NCBI RefSeq assembly: GCF_027923405.1
Contig: NZ_BQYI01000001.1
Span: 4,216,001-4,280,000, forward strand
Direction of reading: 5' to 3'
Origin: Paenibacillus sp. YYML68
Lineage (GTDB): Bacteria; Bacillota; Bacilli; Paenibacillales; NBRC-103111
Length of the DNA stretch: 64,000 nucleotides
Below the pieces are notes generated by a model. The model worked only from the letters and a program-made list of their open reading frames with translations. It searched no databases and was not told the DNA's origin. This document shows, piece by piece, positions 8,487 through 18,484 of the stretch. The first letter of the stretch is position 1. The number at the start of each line of letters is the position of its first letter. A program made the position numbers and the translations under genes.

Positions 8487-10413
8487 GAGAACGTTCCCTC
8501 CGCTTCTTCAGTGCGGCCAATTCCTTTTCCATCCTGACGATCTTGTCCTCCAACTCCCGTTGAGACGCAAACTCTTCCTGTCGAACCGCGAGCTCCGCCG
8601 CTCTGTCCTCTAGCCGCTCCCGCAGCCTCGATCGGATCACCGGCTCGTCAATAGCTGAGATCAAGCCGCTTACCCGTTCGATTTCCGTCCCATCGTACTC
8701 TCTCCACTCGTTGATCCGTTCCATGGTGCGCTTGAACAAGCCCTTAGCAAACTCGCCTACGGGCGAATCGAGGAAAAAATCGTTTTTGACGATATCGTAA
8801 AAGTTGCCCATTAATCCGAAGTCGGCTTTTTTTACGATTCTCTTCAAGTCATGCGACACATTGATACAAGTAATATGCTCCTTAGGAATGTCCGAGACGA
8901 TAAATGGAGAATGCGTGGCTATCACAACTTGAAATTTGATGCCTTCGTTAAGCTCAGCAAGGCGTATGCATTCCGTCAAATAGTGGATATAGCGCCTCGA
9001 CCACTCGGGATGGAAGGAGGCGTCCGGCTCGTCCAACAGCAGTAATATCGTATTCACTTGCTCATGATTGATGGCGACTTGTATCGCCCCGTACACGCTG
9101 ACAAAACTATGAATAAACTCAAGCTCGCCGCTGCTCATGTGCCTGAACGAAACGTCCAAGGAACGCCGAAGCCCGTACTTATTGATGAATCGGTCATATA
9201 AGAGGAGCAGCTCGTGAACAGCGTCATCCATACCCGTGCTGACAAGGACCACCACTTCCGCACCGGATATATAATAGGTGGCCTCTAGCTCTTCGAACGC
9301 AACCTTCATTGCTTTGTAAATGTTGGGGTCGAAATTAATGCCTTCTTTTTCCTGCAGCTTCGGAAGTAGCCACTCCCCCAACAAGTCCAGTAAATCGAAA
9401 AGATACTTGATTCGGGTCGAATAATCATCCGTATCATATGCGATTCCGTTGATCCGATCGATGTATTCCTGCTCCTCCTCTTTGCTAAGATCGCCTAGCA
9501 GGGAATTAAGCCACAGATCCATAACGACAGCTTCCAGGTAGGAAATGATAAACCTGTCCTTGAGACTCCATGGGCTGGGTTGCCTTTTCTTCTTAGGCAA
9601 TATAGGTAACTTATCGTTCTCGAAAAATAAAACGTTACCTTTGCCTTGATAGAACCGGAAGCCAAGCATCTCAAGCTTATCCTCTTGTGTTGTAAAGTCC
9701 GGGAAAATCTTATCGCGCCTTCGAAACTCGCAAACCGCTCTATCGATCGTAAATACGTTCTCCAACTTCTTGTATTCCGCACTCATGAACCGATAAATGC
9801 CGGCAAATAACGTATTGTCCAAATATACGCGTTGATAGCCGATAAACGTATCCTGTGCCCCTATATCCTTTACCTGCCGGAACCAGCTCCGTGTGGGAGC
9901 CTTCGATTGGTACAAGTAAATAAGTCTTTCGTTTTCAGCCGTTCGGCGGCCGTCATGAAATTCACCCGAGGTGTTTCCCTGAACGGTTATTTGCTGCCGC
10001 TCATAACTGAAAGAGATGCACACGCTATAATCCGTGATTCCCTCCGGTAAAACTCGCGCAACATTCTCCAGTAAACCAGGATTCCGGCCCTCGATGACAA
10101 ATGTATCATCTTCGAGATGATAAACAGCAAACCATTGGGCATGTTCGAAAAATTGATTTCTCTGATACTGTTTCATGCCTAGCAGATCCAGCACCGTTGA
10201 CTTACCCGAACCGTTCTTTCCGACAATAAGGTTGATATTGCTTATATGGTCTCCCCATAATCCAGCGTACGGATTAGTCCTATTCTTCGTAAGGCTCAAC
10301 TTCCTATGATGATGGTCATAGTTGATGCGGAAATCGTTTGTGAAAGTAAACTGCTGCTGCCGGAAGCATCTGCCGATTTCGTGAATGTAAAGATACGCTA
10401 AAGTCGGGTGCAT
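8479..10413 (-). CDS. SMC/ABC-type ATPase, Septu PtuA-like
   Basis: This 644-residue protein has a Walker A GKNGSGKS at 65-72, a Walker B LLLLDEPDASFHPE at about 458 and an H-loop ATHSPF at about 498, the layout of AAA_21/OLD-like ATPases paired with HNH nucleases. The last 60 residues form a strongly charged coiled coil. It has no TOPRIM domain, so the nuclease must be the partner gene downstream. Start: ATG at 10413 behind AAAGGAG. Base composition is intermediate, clearly richer in GC than the neighbouring four-gene operon, so the two cargoes likely have different origins. Other two-gene ATPase/HNH systems (retron-linked types) are possible, but no reverse transcriptase is present. Confidence 0.8.
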   Translation of the reverse strand: MHPTLAYLYIHEIGRCFRQQQFTFTNDFRINYDHHHRKLSLTKNRTNPYAGLWGDHISNINLIVGKNGSGKSTVLDLLGMKQYQRNQFFEHAQWFAVYHLEDDTFVIEGRNPGLLENVARVLPEGITDYSVCISFSYERQQITVQGNTSGEFHDGRRTAENERLIYLYQSKAPTRSWFRQVKDIGAQDTFIGYQRVYLDNTLFAGIYRFMSAEYKKLENVFTIDRAVCEFRRRDKIFPDFTTQEDKLEMLGFRFYQGKGNVLFFENDKLPILPKKKRQPSPWSLKDRFIISYLEAVVMDLWLNSLLGDLSKEEEQEYIDRINGIAYDTDDYSTRIKYLFDLLDLLGEWLLPKLQEKEGINFDPNIYKAMKVAFEELEATYYISGAEVVVLVSTGMDDAVHELLLLYDRFINKYGLRRSLDVSFRHMSSGELEFIHSFVSVYGAIQVAINHEQVNTILLLLDEPDASFHPEWSRRYIHYLTECIRLAELNEGIKFQVVIATHSPFIVSDIPKEHITCINVSHDLKRIVKKADFGLMGNFYDIVKNDFFLDSPVGEFAKGLFKRTMERINEWREYDGTEIERVSGLISAIDEPVIRSRLRERLEDRAAELAVRQEEFASQRELEDKIVRMEKELAALKKRRERSRD

Positions 10414-10477
10414 GTTCTTCTACTCCTTTGGAGGGCATGCCTGCTTGACAAATAACATCATTATAAGACACAAAAAG

Positions 10478-10500
10478 TAGGCTGACAATTGCTGTCAGTC
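10478..10500 (-). terminator. Possible terminator of the four-gene operon
   Basis: On the minus strand CTGACA pairs with TGTCAG over a five-base loop and is followed by CCTACTTTTTG. It lies between the NERD-helicase gene and the ATPase gene; no gene is seen in 10414-10711. Confidence 0.45.
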
Positions 10501-10711
10501 ACTAAAAAGTCAATCTATCGGATTCCGTTTGCTATCTTCCCCGAAAAACGCAAGTTCTAAGTCATCTCCCTTGTTCGACCCCATTCTACAGGTTAGTTCT
10601 TCAAATCATTCGTTGTTTTAAGGAATAATAAAAACATCTTTATACTCCTTTTAGATAGATTTGTACGCAAAATGAACACCTCCCAAAAGGTACTCATTTG
10701 AGAAATGAAAA

Positions 10712-12430
10712 TTATTCAGTTTGAAAATATGAACAGGTTTGTTTATTTCCAAAAATAACCAGTATAGACTTCGCTCGACTTAAGCCAACATATAATTGTT
10801 CTCTGTGTTCCTGAATATCAATAGAATCCATTCCCCATAAAAAAACTATCTCAGACTCTAATCCCTTAAATCTATTAACTGTTGTTACTAACACTGAACT
10901 ATCATTCCTTTGTTCAATATCTGAAAAGTGATGTCCTCTGGGTAGCGGCTGTTTCTCAAGAGCTTGTAAATATCCCCTTTTGTTTTTAGCATCTACAATT
11001 AATATTGCAATTTTACTAGAGTCAACCTGCTCCTCTAATAATAATTTTTGAATTCTAGAATGAATCTTGTTCGCTTGATTATTTATATTCATTGCAACTT
11101 CAAACTGCGGTTCTAATCCATCTAAATTAGAATGTTCAACGGGGTCACCATTATAATATCTATATGAAGCCTTATGAATTTGAACAGTGTTTCTACAGTT
11201 TCTTGAAAGTGGATATATTTCATCTTCACCTATTGGGAATGTACTCACACGGGAATATAGATTTTGATTATCATCATAAAAGATATAGAAAGGACTAGAC
11301 TTTTCATCAGACAGCATTAATTCAAGGGGCAACCAGTATTCTTCTCTAAAGTCTTGGCCCTCATCACATACTATTGCATCATATCTATCAGCAATAATAT
11401 CCAGAGAGCATGCAAGAGCATTTGGAAGTTGCACATCGAACTCATCTTCACCAGGATATGTTTTTTTTGCATCCTCTAATAAGTCAATACCGCTCATTTC
11501 TTTTGCTTCTTTGATCTTTGTATGACAAAGTTGATGAAAGCTCATAACAGTTAATCCATTAGTATTTTTACAGATTTCAGACAAATGGTCTGCAAGTGGA
11601 CGATTATAACATGTTAATAGTGTTGAAAACCCTTCGCTAGCTAATCGTTTCGCCTTTTCCACAGCAAGTATAGTTTTCCCAGTTCCTGCACCACCACTAA
11701 CTACAACCCGTCGTTTCTTCCTTAATATATCCAACAACTTAACTTGTTCGTTTGTTAGGAGTATCCTTGCTTCTTCTTCAGTTTTTAAACTGTTTGAGAT
11801 TAGGGGGGTGATAAAGAATGATTTTGCGAAAACCTTTTTAAAGATATCTAGCCCCTTATGCCCAATAGGAGTTGTCATTTGATCATCATCAGTCCAAAAA
11901 TCCACACAACCTTCTACCCACTTTTTTATATCCGTTAAGTGATTATTTGTTCCAATTAAAACTGCCGGCATGTCTGGCCTCTCTAAAAGTTTTGAATCCC
12001 TAATATCCGGGAAAAACACTGCATGTCCGTAGGTGATTTTTTTGACTCCAAATAGTTTCCACTCTTCGGTTTCAAAAAGTTTTGTTCGGATAGAATACTT
12101 TGCTTTTAGTGCTTGCCTTATTGGATCTTTTATTAAATTTTTCTGTCCGTAACGATCTGTAGAGAACCATTGATTAGTAGCAGCGTCAAAAGAAAGCCCC
12201 CCACCCTTTACTTCTATACACAAGTATCCAAAATTAGGATGCACAATAACAAAATCAGTTTCTCCATCTTTTGCTTCATCATTTTCTCGTTTAAGAATCC
12301 ATGCAACTTGAGAAAAAACAAAATAACTATTAGGTAATCCTTCTTTTAAAGCTTTATATACCTGAACCTCAGCTTTTGATTCAATCTCAGAAAGTTGTGA
12401 TTCAGTCAAATCCGGTATCATATTAGCCAT
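10712..12430 (-). CDS. NERD nuclease - superfamily 1 helicase fusion
   Basis: This 572-residue protein has an N-terminal NERD (nuclease-related) domain at about 20-130 with the acidic DFVIVH strand (about 59) and the EVKGG core (about 73) of a PD-(D/E)XK-like fold. A UvrD/DUF2075-like helicase follows, with Walker A GGAGTGKT at about 247, motif II CDEGQD at about 356 and a C-terminal SRAK motif. Start: ATG at 12430 with GGAGG upstream, four bases after the stop of the preceding gene. It is the last gene of the Gabija-like operon and probably adds a second nuclease-helicase activity. Confidence 0.85.
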   Translation of the reverse strand: MANMIPDLTESQLSEIESKAEVQVYKALKEGLPNSYFVFSQVAWILKRENDEAKDGETDFVIVHPNFGYLCIEVKGGGLSFDAATNQWFSTDRYGQKNLIKDPIRQALKAKYSIRTKLFETEEWKLFGVKKITYGHAVFFPDIRDSKLLERPDMPAVLIGTNNHLTDIKKWVEGCVDFWTDDDQMTTPIGHKGLDIFKKVFAKSFFITPLISNSLKTEEEARILLTNEQVKLLDILRKKRRVVVSGGAGTGKTILAVEKAKRLASEGFSTLLTCYNRPLADHLSEICKNTNGLTVMSFHQLCHTKIKEAKEMSGIDLLEDAKKTYPGEDEFDVQLPNALACSLDIIADRYDAIVCDEGQDFREEYWLPLELMLSDEKSSPFYIFYDDNQNLYSRVSTFPIGEDEIYPLSRNCRNTVQIHKASYRYYNGDPVEHSNLDGLEPQFEVAMNINNQANKIHSRIQKLLLEEQVDSSKIAILIVDAKNKRGYLQALEKQPLPRGHHFSDIEQRNDSSVLVTTVNRFKGLESEIVFLWGMDSIDIQEHREQLYVGLSRAKSILVIFGNKQTCSYFQTE

Positions 12431-12434
12431 TTAC

Positions 12435-15400
12435 TTAATCCTCCAAAATATCCATTTGAGTTACATTAATTGGAATTTTCTTTTCACCGCTTTCAAAATC
12501 AACAATTAATAGCTTTAGTTTGCCTTTAATAACTTCACCTTTAATAACTCCTATTCCATGTGTGTGATGATTTATTTTTGTACCTAAAATTAACTTATCT
12601 ATTGGATTATTTGCTTCTGCTATTGCCCTCCAACCGTAATCAAAAACATAATTTGTAATTTTATTATAAGGATCCTGTATTCGGTTAATTCGAACATGTT
12701 GTTCATCCCCGACGAACTCCAAAATGTATAGCCAATATCTATCTGCAAGAACCTTTGCCTTTTTCATTTGGGAGCTTGAAAGTAACACACCATAATTATT
12801 CCATTCTCCAGAAAAACCGAATACTTTTATATACCTATTTATTTCCTCAGAATCGCCACTACATGAAATAACGTCATAGTCTTCTTCCATTTCAGATGAT
12901 AGAGTTGGATTTCTCCCTGTTTTCTCCTCATAATTCAATGTAAGCCTTCTAGATAATAATCGTAATTGTATCTCTTCTTCCCTTTCGACCATTTGCAAAG
13001 AAGGTTCAATTAGATCACTTGAAACATATGAGATCAAACGTTTTTTTTGATTATTAGAAATTAAATTATCTACTTTTGTTAGTGAGCCATTAGATGGCTC
13101 GTAATTATATGCTTCATCAAAATCATCAAAGTTAACTTTATTAGAATTGCTGTCCTCTTTATAACTTCCTTTTGTAAAATTGAAACTTATGGTTCCATTT
13201 TGTCTATTAAGAGCATGCACAATCGCACTATCTTCACCATCTTCTACTTGTATCTCCAAATTACTTCCTTCATCAAGTTGAGGCCAATTCTCATAAAAAT
13301 AATCTTCGCTGATATTTTCATCATCCCTAAAATCTTCGTAGGACTCATACTGAATAACAGTATATCCCTTCGAATATAACCAGCTTTCAATATCAGCACT
13401 AGAAAGTTGTAGTAATAGACCAATCTCTCTATCTTTTCCTTCCATTTCAAAGAGAGAACCTAAAGAACTACTTAAATTATAGAGAGTCAATGGATTTTTA
13501 AAATGCCCAACATAATACAAAGAATTCGTGGACACTTCATAATATGAATCAACATTTTGATTGTATATTATAGTGCCGTAATCATCTGCAAAAGATAAAG
13601 ATAACGAGTCAGCTTTATAAAAGCTAACTTCATTAAGTTTTTTAATAAACTTAGCAAATGTATCGCTTGGATGTTCAGCTTTAATATTTGATAGAAGTGT
13701 AGCAAAGTAATTTGCTTTTTTTTGCAAAGCATTTAGTAGCTCAGTATCATGCTCTGCATCTATTACGTTTAGTTTAAGATTATCGTTCTGAATAATTTTA
13801 ATGTCGAAATAATCAAATAAAATTTCTTTATCCTTTAGTGAATCTGATATTTTCAGAAAATATTTTGAATTAGCGGGCGGTAGATATCCTAAAACGTTAA
13901 AAAAGTATAGTGAAGAATTAGATTGAAAAGAATCATCGGTTGCTAATAATTTCATAGTAACACCATTGCGTTCGCCTACCGGCTTATTGCTTATAATTTG
14001 TTTGTATATAGCTTCGATCTGCTTAAATGTATTTTTATCAACTGTGCAGTCCTCAATTTTTTTAAGTAAATATACACAATCTTGAAGAGTAACTACTCTT
14101 TTAATCCCCAAAAAGTTTTCCTGTTCTTTATTAAAATTGAGAGATTCATGAACAGTGGGATAGTAGTCTCTAACAATACTCCTCAAATTTTCTGAATATA
14201 CCTCAGTAGATTTGTAACACTGTTTGTTATTAGTAGGTATACTAGGATGATTTTGAACAAAGTATTGGAAATAAGAAACTACCGCTTTTGAACCAACATA
14301 AGTATAATAGGTTGTTTTATTGCAATTTGAATGAATCACATCCCATTTTTCACAAATCAATTTCCAATATGATATAGAGAAACTAAAATTATTAGTATAC
14401 TCTAAATAATCAATGAATAACGCATTTTGCAATCCATGCTGCCCAGAAGATTTATAACGACTAGTTATACTTTCATAATAACTCCCATCATTATCTATAT
14501 GGTCGAAATACACCTTCATTAAGGGATATTTCCTAATCGCTTCTGTTCTTTCGATTCTTGATACAACATTATATTTTATTTTTTCTTTAACCCCTATTCT
14601 AACCATCAAGGATTTCCATCGATAAATTTCCTTTTCATTATCCACGTATCCATTTGTTACGTACTTTCCTTCGGGAAGTATTTCTTCGATTTTTAGCTCT
14701 GGATCATAAAAATTAGATAAATAACATTCACTTGGTAACTCTAAAGTTCCTTTTGTGGTTACCAACTTTAATGCTAACAAATTTCTGTAGTCATTATCAT
14801 CTAGTTTGCCTTGCTGATAAACTTTGAATATAAACCTTCCGATAGGTAATGCATTATTAATGTTTATAAGATTGTTTTTTATCATTTCAACAATTGACTT
14901 ACGTATTATTTCTATGTCAGAAGGCTCTCTTACTCCTAATATTTTCAACCATTCTAATAACTCTTTGTTACTTTTAAAGGCTTCAAATAATCCTTCATTT
15001 ATACATGCTAGTCCAACTATATTGTTTATTTCATTATCTCCTTCAGATATCGGAAAATATAAATTTTCTGGAGAGTTTAGCTTATTACTATCACTTAATA
15101 AAAATGCTGACGACCTCAGTGTTCGTGACCAATCAAACTTTTGTTTATAAGAATCCTTTTTAAACAGAAACTGAACAAGATTAATATTGAACTCTAAATT
15201 AGAATTACATAATTCTATAAACCGAGCAGATTTAAAAATCTCGCATAAATCCTTGATTTCAATCTTCTTTACTCCCAAAACTGACAATTTATTCGGATTA
15301 ATAATTTCACAAGCAGCAACTTCATAATTATTATTGTAGTGATTTTTAATTATAGAAGTGTTAAACTCTCCACAAAATCCTGTTGTATCCAAAATACTCT

Positions 15401-16628
15401 GATTAACTTTTAGCAAACCATCTTTATCATGTTTTGGTATAAATGCTGTCTTAGCGATTGCTGCATCTAATCCATCGTTATACGCTTGTTTTAGTTCTGA
15501 TGATCCGACGGATGTATAATGGGGTTTAATCAACTTTGTAAATTCATATACAAATTTATTATCTTCAACCAATTCAGAGATCCATTGTACTTTGCAAATC
15601 GCTATTTGTTTAAAAATAAAGTTATTCCATGCATTCTCAAGTATTTGAGTTCTTTCAGCATTAGTAATAAAGTCACCATTAATCAAAAAGTTGAATTCAC
15701 TTTTGGCCTTTGTTGGTAAATACGAATAAAATAAAGCATTAGATATTTCTTGTAATTCATCATTTAAGACACAGGCTGAAAAAATTATTTTTGTTTTCGT
15801 TGAAAATTTCAATTTATCAGGGCAAACGGTAGAATCAAGAAGCATAACTTTATCTTTCGTTTCTTTATCAACAGGGACAACAAATTCTTTATAAATCCAT
15901 TTGCTTTTTATTTGTCCACTAACTGATATTTCCTTTGAATCATTCCCAATTTTCTCACAGCTAATTTTCTTTTCTTCTTTATTCTTATCAAAGAATGTGA
16001 TCTTTTTAACATGGCGCAAAAACAGCATGATTCTTGGGTCCTCTAATACGCTAAGTATCTCCTTCTTTATCTTTTCTCTGTTACTTACCGCAATAATCGT
16101 AGTAACATAAGAACTATTAAATTCATTACTTAGTTCACTTTCCAACTCAGTTTTCTCAAACCATATAGGAATTATCTGCCATGGATACTCTTGTGTATTT
16201 CTCCACTGATCAAAGTATCTATCGAACTTAAAGGTGAACTTATTTGATATAATAAATACTTGATCACATGTTCCAAAAATCGATTTAAACCCTATCCCTT
16301 TATATCCAGTTTTCTCAATATCTTTCGTTTTACCACTGTCACCACTACCTACATTTGATATCCCTCTTACATCTTCTTTTGTAAAGTGCTTTCCATTATG
16401 GCTAAATATTAAATAGTTATCTAGAAGTTTTAATTCAATTTCTACATCTCCATGAATATTTGCTCCTGGAGAATCGTCAGCATTCTGAATTAATTCAAAA
16501 ATAAATCGATTTGCATCTCCAAATACTGTTTTTGTAAGTATATTCAGAAGACTAGCAAGTGATTTCGAATTACTATCATTTTTAGTTTTATCATCATATA
16601 GATCTTGTACGAATTTTTTCTCTTCCAT
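12435..16628 (-). CDS. Sacsin-type GHKL ATPase with DUF3883-like region
   Basis: With the start at 16628 (AGGAG 11 bases upstream) it has 1,397 residues. An upstream ATG at 16739, overlapping the helicase stop as ATGA, would add 37 residues. Residues 30-160 form a GHKL ATP-binding fold as in the sacsin/HSP90-like group: N box ELIQNADD (45-52), HNG (77-79) and GYKGIGFKS (108-116). About 1235-1330 resembles DUF3883 (YDVISC, SSSQMKKAKVLADRYWLY, RIQDPYN), but the usual ExK residues are replaced by IKVFG. The last 45 residues (HHTHGIGVIKG, VDFESGEKKI) look like the Tudor-like tail of PcrA helicases. A large regulatory or sensing ATPase of a defence operon is likely. Confidence 0.75.
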   Translation of the reverse strand: MEEKKFVQDLYDDKTKNDSNSKSLASLLNILTKTVFGDANRFIFELIQNADDSPGANIHGDVEIELKLLDNYLIFSHNGKHFTKEDVRGISNVGSGDSGKTKDIEKTGYKGIGFKSIFGTCDQVFIISNKFTFKFDRYFDQWRNTQEYPWQIIPIWFEKTELESELSNEFNSSYVTTIIAVSNREKIKKEILSVLEDPRIMLFLRHVKKITFFDKNKEEKKISCEKIGNDSKEISVSGQIKSKWIYKEFVVPVDKETKDKVMLLDSTVCPDKLKFSTKTKIIFSACVLNDELQEISNALFYSYLPTKAKSEFNFLINGDFITNAERTQILENAWNNFIFKQIAICKVQWISELVEDNKFVYEFTKLIKPHYTSVGSSELKQAYNDGLDAAIAKTAFIPKHDKDGLLKVNQSILDTTGFCGEFNTSIIKNHYNNNYEVAACEIINPNKLSVLGVKKIEIKDLCEIFKSARFIELCNSNLEFNINLVQFLFKKDSYKQKFDWSRTLRSSAFLLSDSNKLNSPENLYFPISEGDNEINNIVGLACINEGLFEAFKSNKELLEWLKILGVREPSDIEIIRKSIVEMIKNNLININNALPIGRFIFKVYQQGKLDDNDYRNLLALKLVTTKGTLELPSECYLSNFYDPELKIEEILPEGKYVTNGYVDNEKEIYRWKSLMVRIGVKEKIKYNVVSRIERTEAIRKYPLMKVYFDHIDNDGSYYESITSRYKSSGQHGLQNALFIDYLEYTNNFSFSISYWKLICEKWDVIHSNCNKTTYYTYVGSKAVVSYFQYFVQNHPSIPTNNKQCYKSTEVYSENLRSIVRDYYPTVHESLNFNKEQENFLGIKRVVTLQDCVYLLKKIEDCTVDKNTFKQIEAIYKQIISNKPVGERNGVTMKLLATDDSFQSNSSLYFFNVLGYLPPANSKYFLKISDSLKDKEILFDYFDIKIIQNDNLKLNVIDAEHDTELLNALQKKANYFATLLSNIKAEHPSDTFAKFIKKLNEVSFYKADSLSLSFADDYGTIIYNQNVDSYYEVSTNSLYYVGHFKNPLTLYNLSSSLGSLFEMEGKDREIGLLLQLSSADIESWLYSKGYTVIQYESYEDFRDDENISEDYFYENWPQLDEGSNLEIQVEDGEDSAIVHALNRQNGTISFNFTKGSYKEDSNSNKVNFDDFDEAYNYEPSNGSLTKVDNLISNNQKKRLISYVSSDLIEPSLQMVEREEEIQLRLLSRRLTLNYEEKTGRNPTLSSEMEEDYDVISCSGDSEEINRYIKVFGFSGEWNNYGVLLSSSQMKKAKVLADRYWLYILEFVGDEQHVRINRIQDPYNKITNYVFDYGWRAIAEANNPIDKLILGTKINHHTHGIGVIKGEVIKGKLKLLIVDFESGEKKIPINVTQMDILED

Positions 16629-16735
16629 GGTGATAATTACTCCTACTTTATATTGAAATAATGAATTTAATCTTCCTTTTAGAAACTTGTCGCCCTGCCG
16701 CGGCATCTTCATGCGACTCACGATTCGAGATGTGC

Positions 16736-18484
16736 TCATTTATCCGGAACATCTAAGCTGCTGAGTTTAGCTAACTCAGTTATACCTGGGCACCAAACAC
16801 AAAGGAACCTTCTTGCTCTGGTAAAAGCTACAAATCCTACACGGGCCTCTTCTTTATCATTTATTTTAAGCCATCCTTCAAGTTCCTTTAAATCTTCAGC
16901 AATAACTAGGATGGAGGTAGCCTCTCTTCCTTTGGCACTGTGTATTGTTGATAGATAGGCTCTTTCAGCCTCATTCGGATCTAGGATGATTTGATCCATT
17001 ACTTGTTGTACTGTTATCTTTTTGATTTCCCTCTTTTGGCTTGGCCAGTCGTAATCAAGGCTCTTAAGTTTAATACCTATTTTAATCCCTAATCTCTTCT
17101 CAGAAAAATCCTTTAGATGCCCCTTTAATGCTTTAAAAAAGCTATCTATAGTCATTACATTGAAATCTTGAGCATTTAACCAAGCAAATACTCCTACCTG
17201 TAGTTTCCTCCATACCATGCGATCATACTTTATTTCAGAAAGATTAATAAAATTGGGATTCTTGTTGAATATTACACGAGCCAATGCAAATTCAATTGCT
17301 TCAATACTTTTGCCATATTCCTGAGAATGGTTCAAGAGTACTGCTTTCAATAATTGATTAATGATTTCGTATCGTCTATAATCAATTTCTTTTAATTTAT
17401 TAAGAAATGGAGCCTGTTCGATCTCATGTCCATTAATCTTATGTTGAATTTCTGTAAGCATTTCATGTTTCCTAGACAGAATTAAAAATGGAATATGCTC
17501 TTGTTCCGAACCAACTTTTAACCTAAGCTCATGAAAAGCTTCAATGGCTTGTTTTGTATTAGCTTTATCCATAAGAAGAATAACGTCTTGATGTATGCCC
17601 GCGTTACTTCCGTTTGCAAATTGCTTAAAAGTAGCTTTCTTGTTATTGAAATCAACAATTGCCGTAGTACTGCGGAAATTATTTGTGAGAGTATATTTCT
17701 TAAATGTACCGGGGTTGCTTAACCTACTTTCAAATATTGTTGGTTCAGCCCCCGTAAAACTAAATATCGACTGGTTAGGATCTCCAACAAAAAAGAAGGA
17801 CGTACTATCTAATAATCGAAATATCTGATCCTGGTAATAAGTTACGTCCTGATATTCGTCAACTAAAATCGCTGAAAAGCGGGAAGTTAGTGCAGCTTTA
17901 AGATGTGGGAACTTTGATAAAAGTTGAAATGCAAAATATATTGTATCTTGTTGGTCAATCTTATGATCATCATGTATCAATTTTTTTAATATTGACATTT
18001 CACCTTCTGTAATTTTGTTTGACCTATAACAAATTAAATCACCGGATTTATCATATCCGATTGATTCTAGTGCAATAACGTTATCTGGTATTTTAAATTT
18101 TCTTGAATCAGAGACACTATTAACATAATATTTAGAGAAACCACGAGGTAACAATTCATAGGTTTGTCCAACTTGCGAAAGTAGATAGCTATAGGGAGCT
18201 ATCAAATACTCATTTAAAAATGAATGTATTGTCCCAATGAAAGTACCCTGCGGTAAGGAGAACTCATTTTCTTTTTGAAGACGTTCAAGTATTTCATCTT
18301 TTGCCGCATTTGTATACGTAATACAAGCAATATTAGAATTAGGTCTGATTGTGTGCTTGCACAAATAAACGAGGCGATCTATTAGTAGCTTTGTTTTCCC
18401 GCTCCCGGGACCAGCCGCGACAATAATACTCTCAGTTACAGGAAGAGTAGCAATTTCTTTTCTCAGTTCTTTGGAATCTTTCAT
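16736..18484 (-). CDS. UvrD/Rep-type helicase, Gabija GajB-like
   Basis: This 582-residue superfamily 1A helicase has Walker A AAGPGSGKT at about 23-31, CITYTNAA, GTIHSF, motif II LVDEYQD at about 209, GDPNQSIFSF, motif V TIHSAKGRE at about 515 and VAFTRARR at about 550. It begins at 18484 with an ATG that overlaps the stop of the OLD nuclease gene as TAATG, the usual GajA-GajB order. In Gabija, GajB is thought to sense DNA ends or nucleotide depletion and activate GajA. AT-rich like its neighbours. Confidence 0.85.
   Translation of the reverse strand: MKDSKELRKEIATLPVTESIIVAAGPGSGKTKLLIDRLVYLCKHTIRPNSNIACITYTNAAKDEILERLQKENEFSLPQGTFIGTIHSFLNEYLIAPYSYLLSQVGQTYELLPRGFSKYYVNSVSDSRKFKIPDNVIALESIGYDKSGDLICYRSNKITEGEMSILKKLIHDDHKIDQQDTIYFAFQLLSKFPHLKAALTSRFSAILVDEYQDVTYYQDQIFRLLDSTSFFFVGDPNQSIFSFTGAEPTIFESRLSNPGTFKKYTLTNNFRSTTAIVDFNNKKATFKQFANGSNAGIHQDVILLMDKANTKQAIEAFHELRLKVGSEQEHIPFLILSRKHEMLTEIQHKINGHEIEQAPFLNKLKEIDYRRYEIINQLLKAVLLNHSQEYGKSIEAIEFALARVIFNKNPNFINLSEIKYDRMVWRKLQVGVFAWLNAQDFNVMTIDSFFKALKGHLKDFSEKRLGIKIGIKLKSLDYDWPSQKREIKKITVQQVMDQIILDPNEAERAYLSTIHSAKGREATSILVIAEDLKELEGWLKINDKEEARVGFVAFTRARRFLCVWCPGITELAKLSSLDVPDK

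Noticed and set aside
10712..16628. A TnsABC- or TniQ-type gene hidden in the island
   Set aside because: I looked for DDE, TnsA-like and TniQ zinc-finger signatures in all large frames of the island; the proteins there are explained as helicase, GHKL ATPase, OLD, HNH and HTH.
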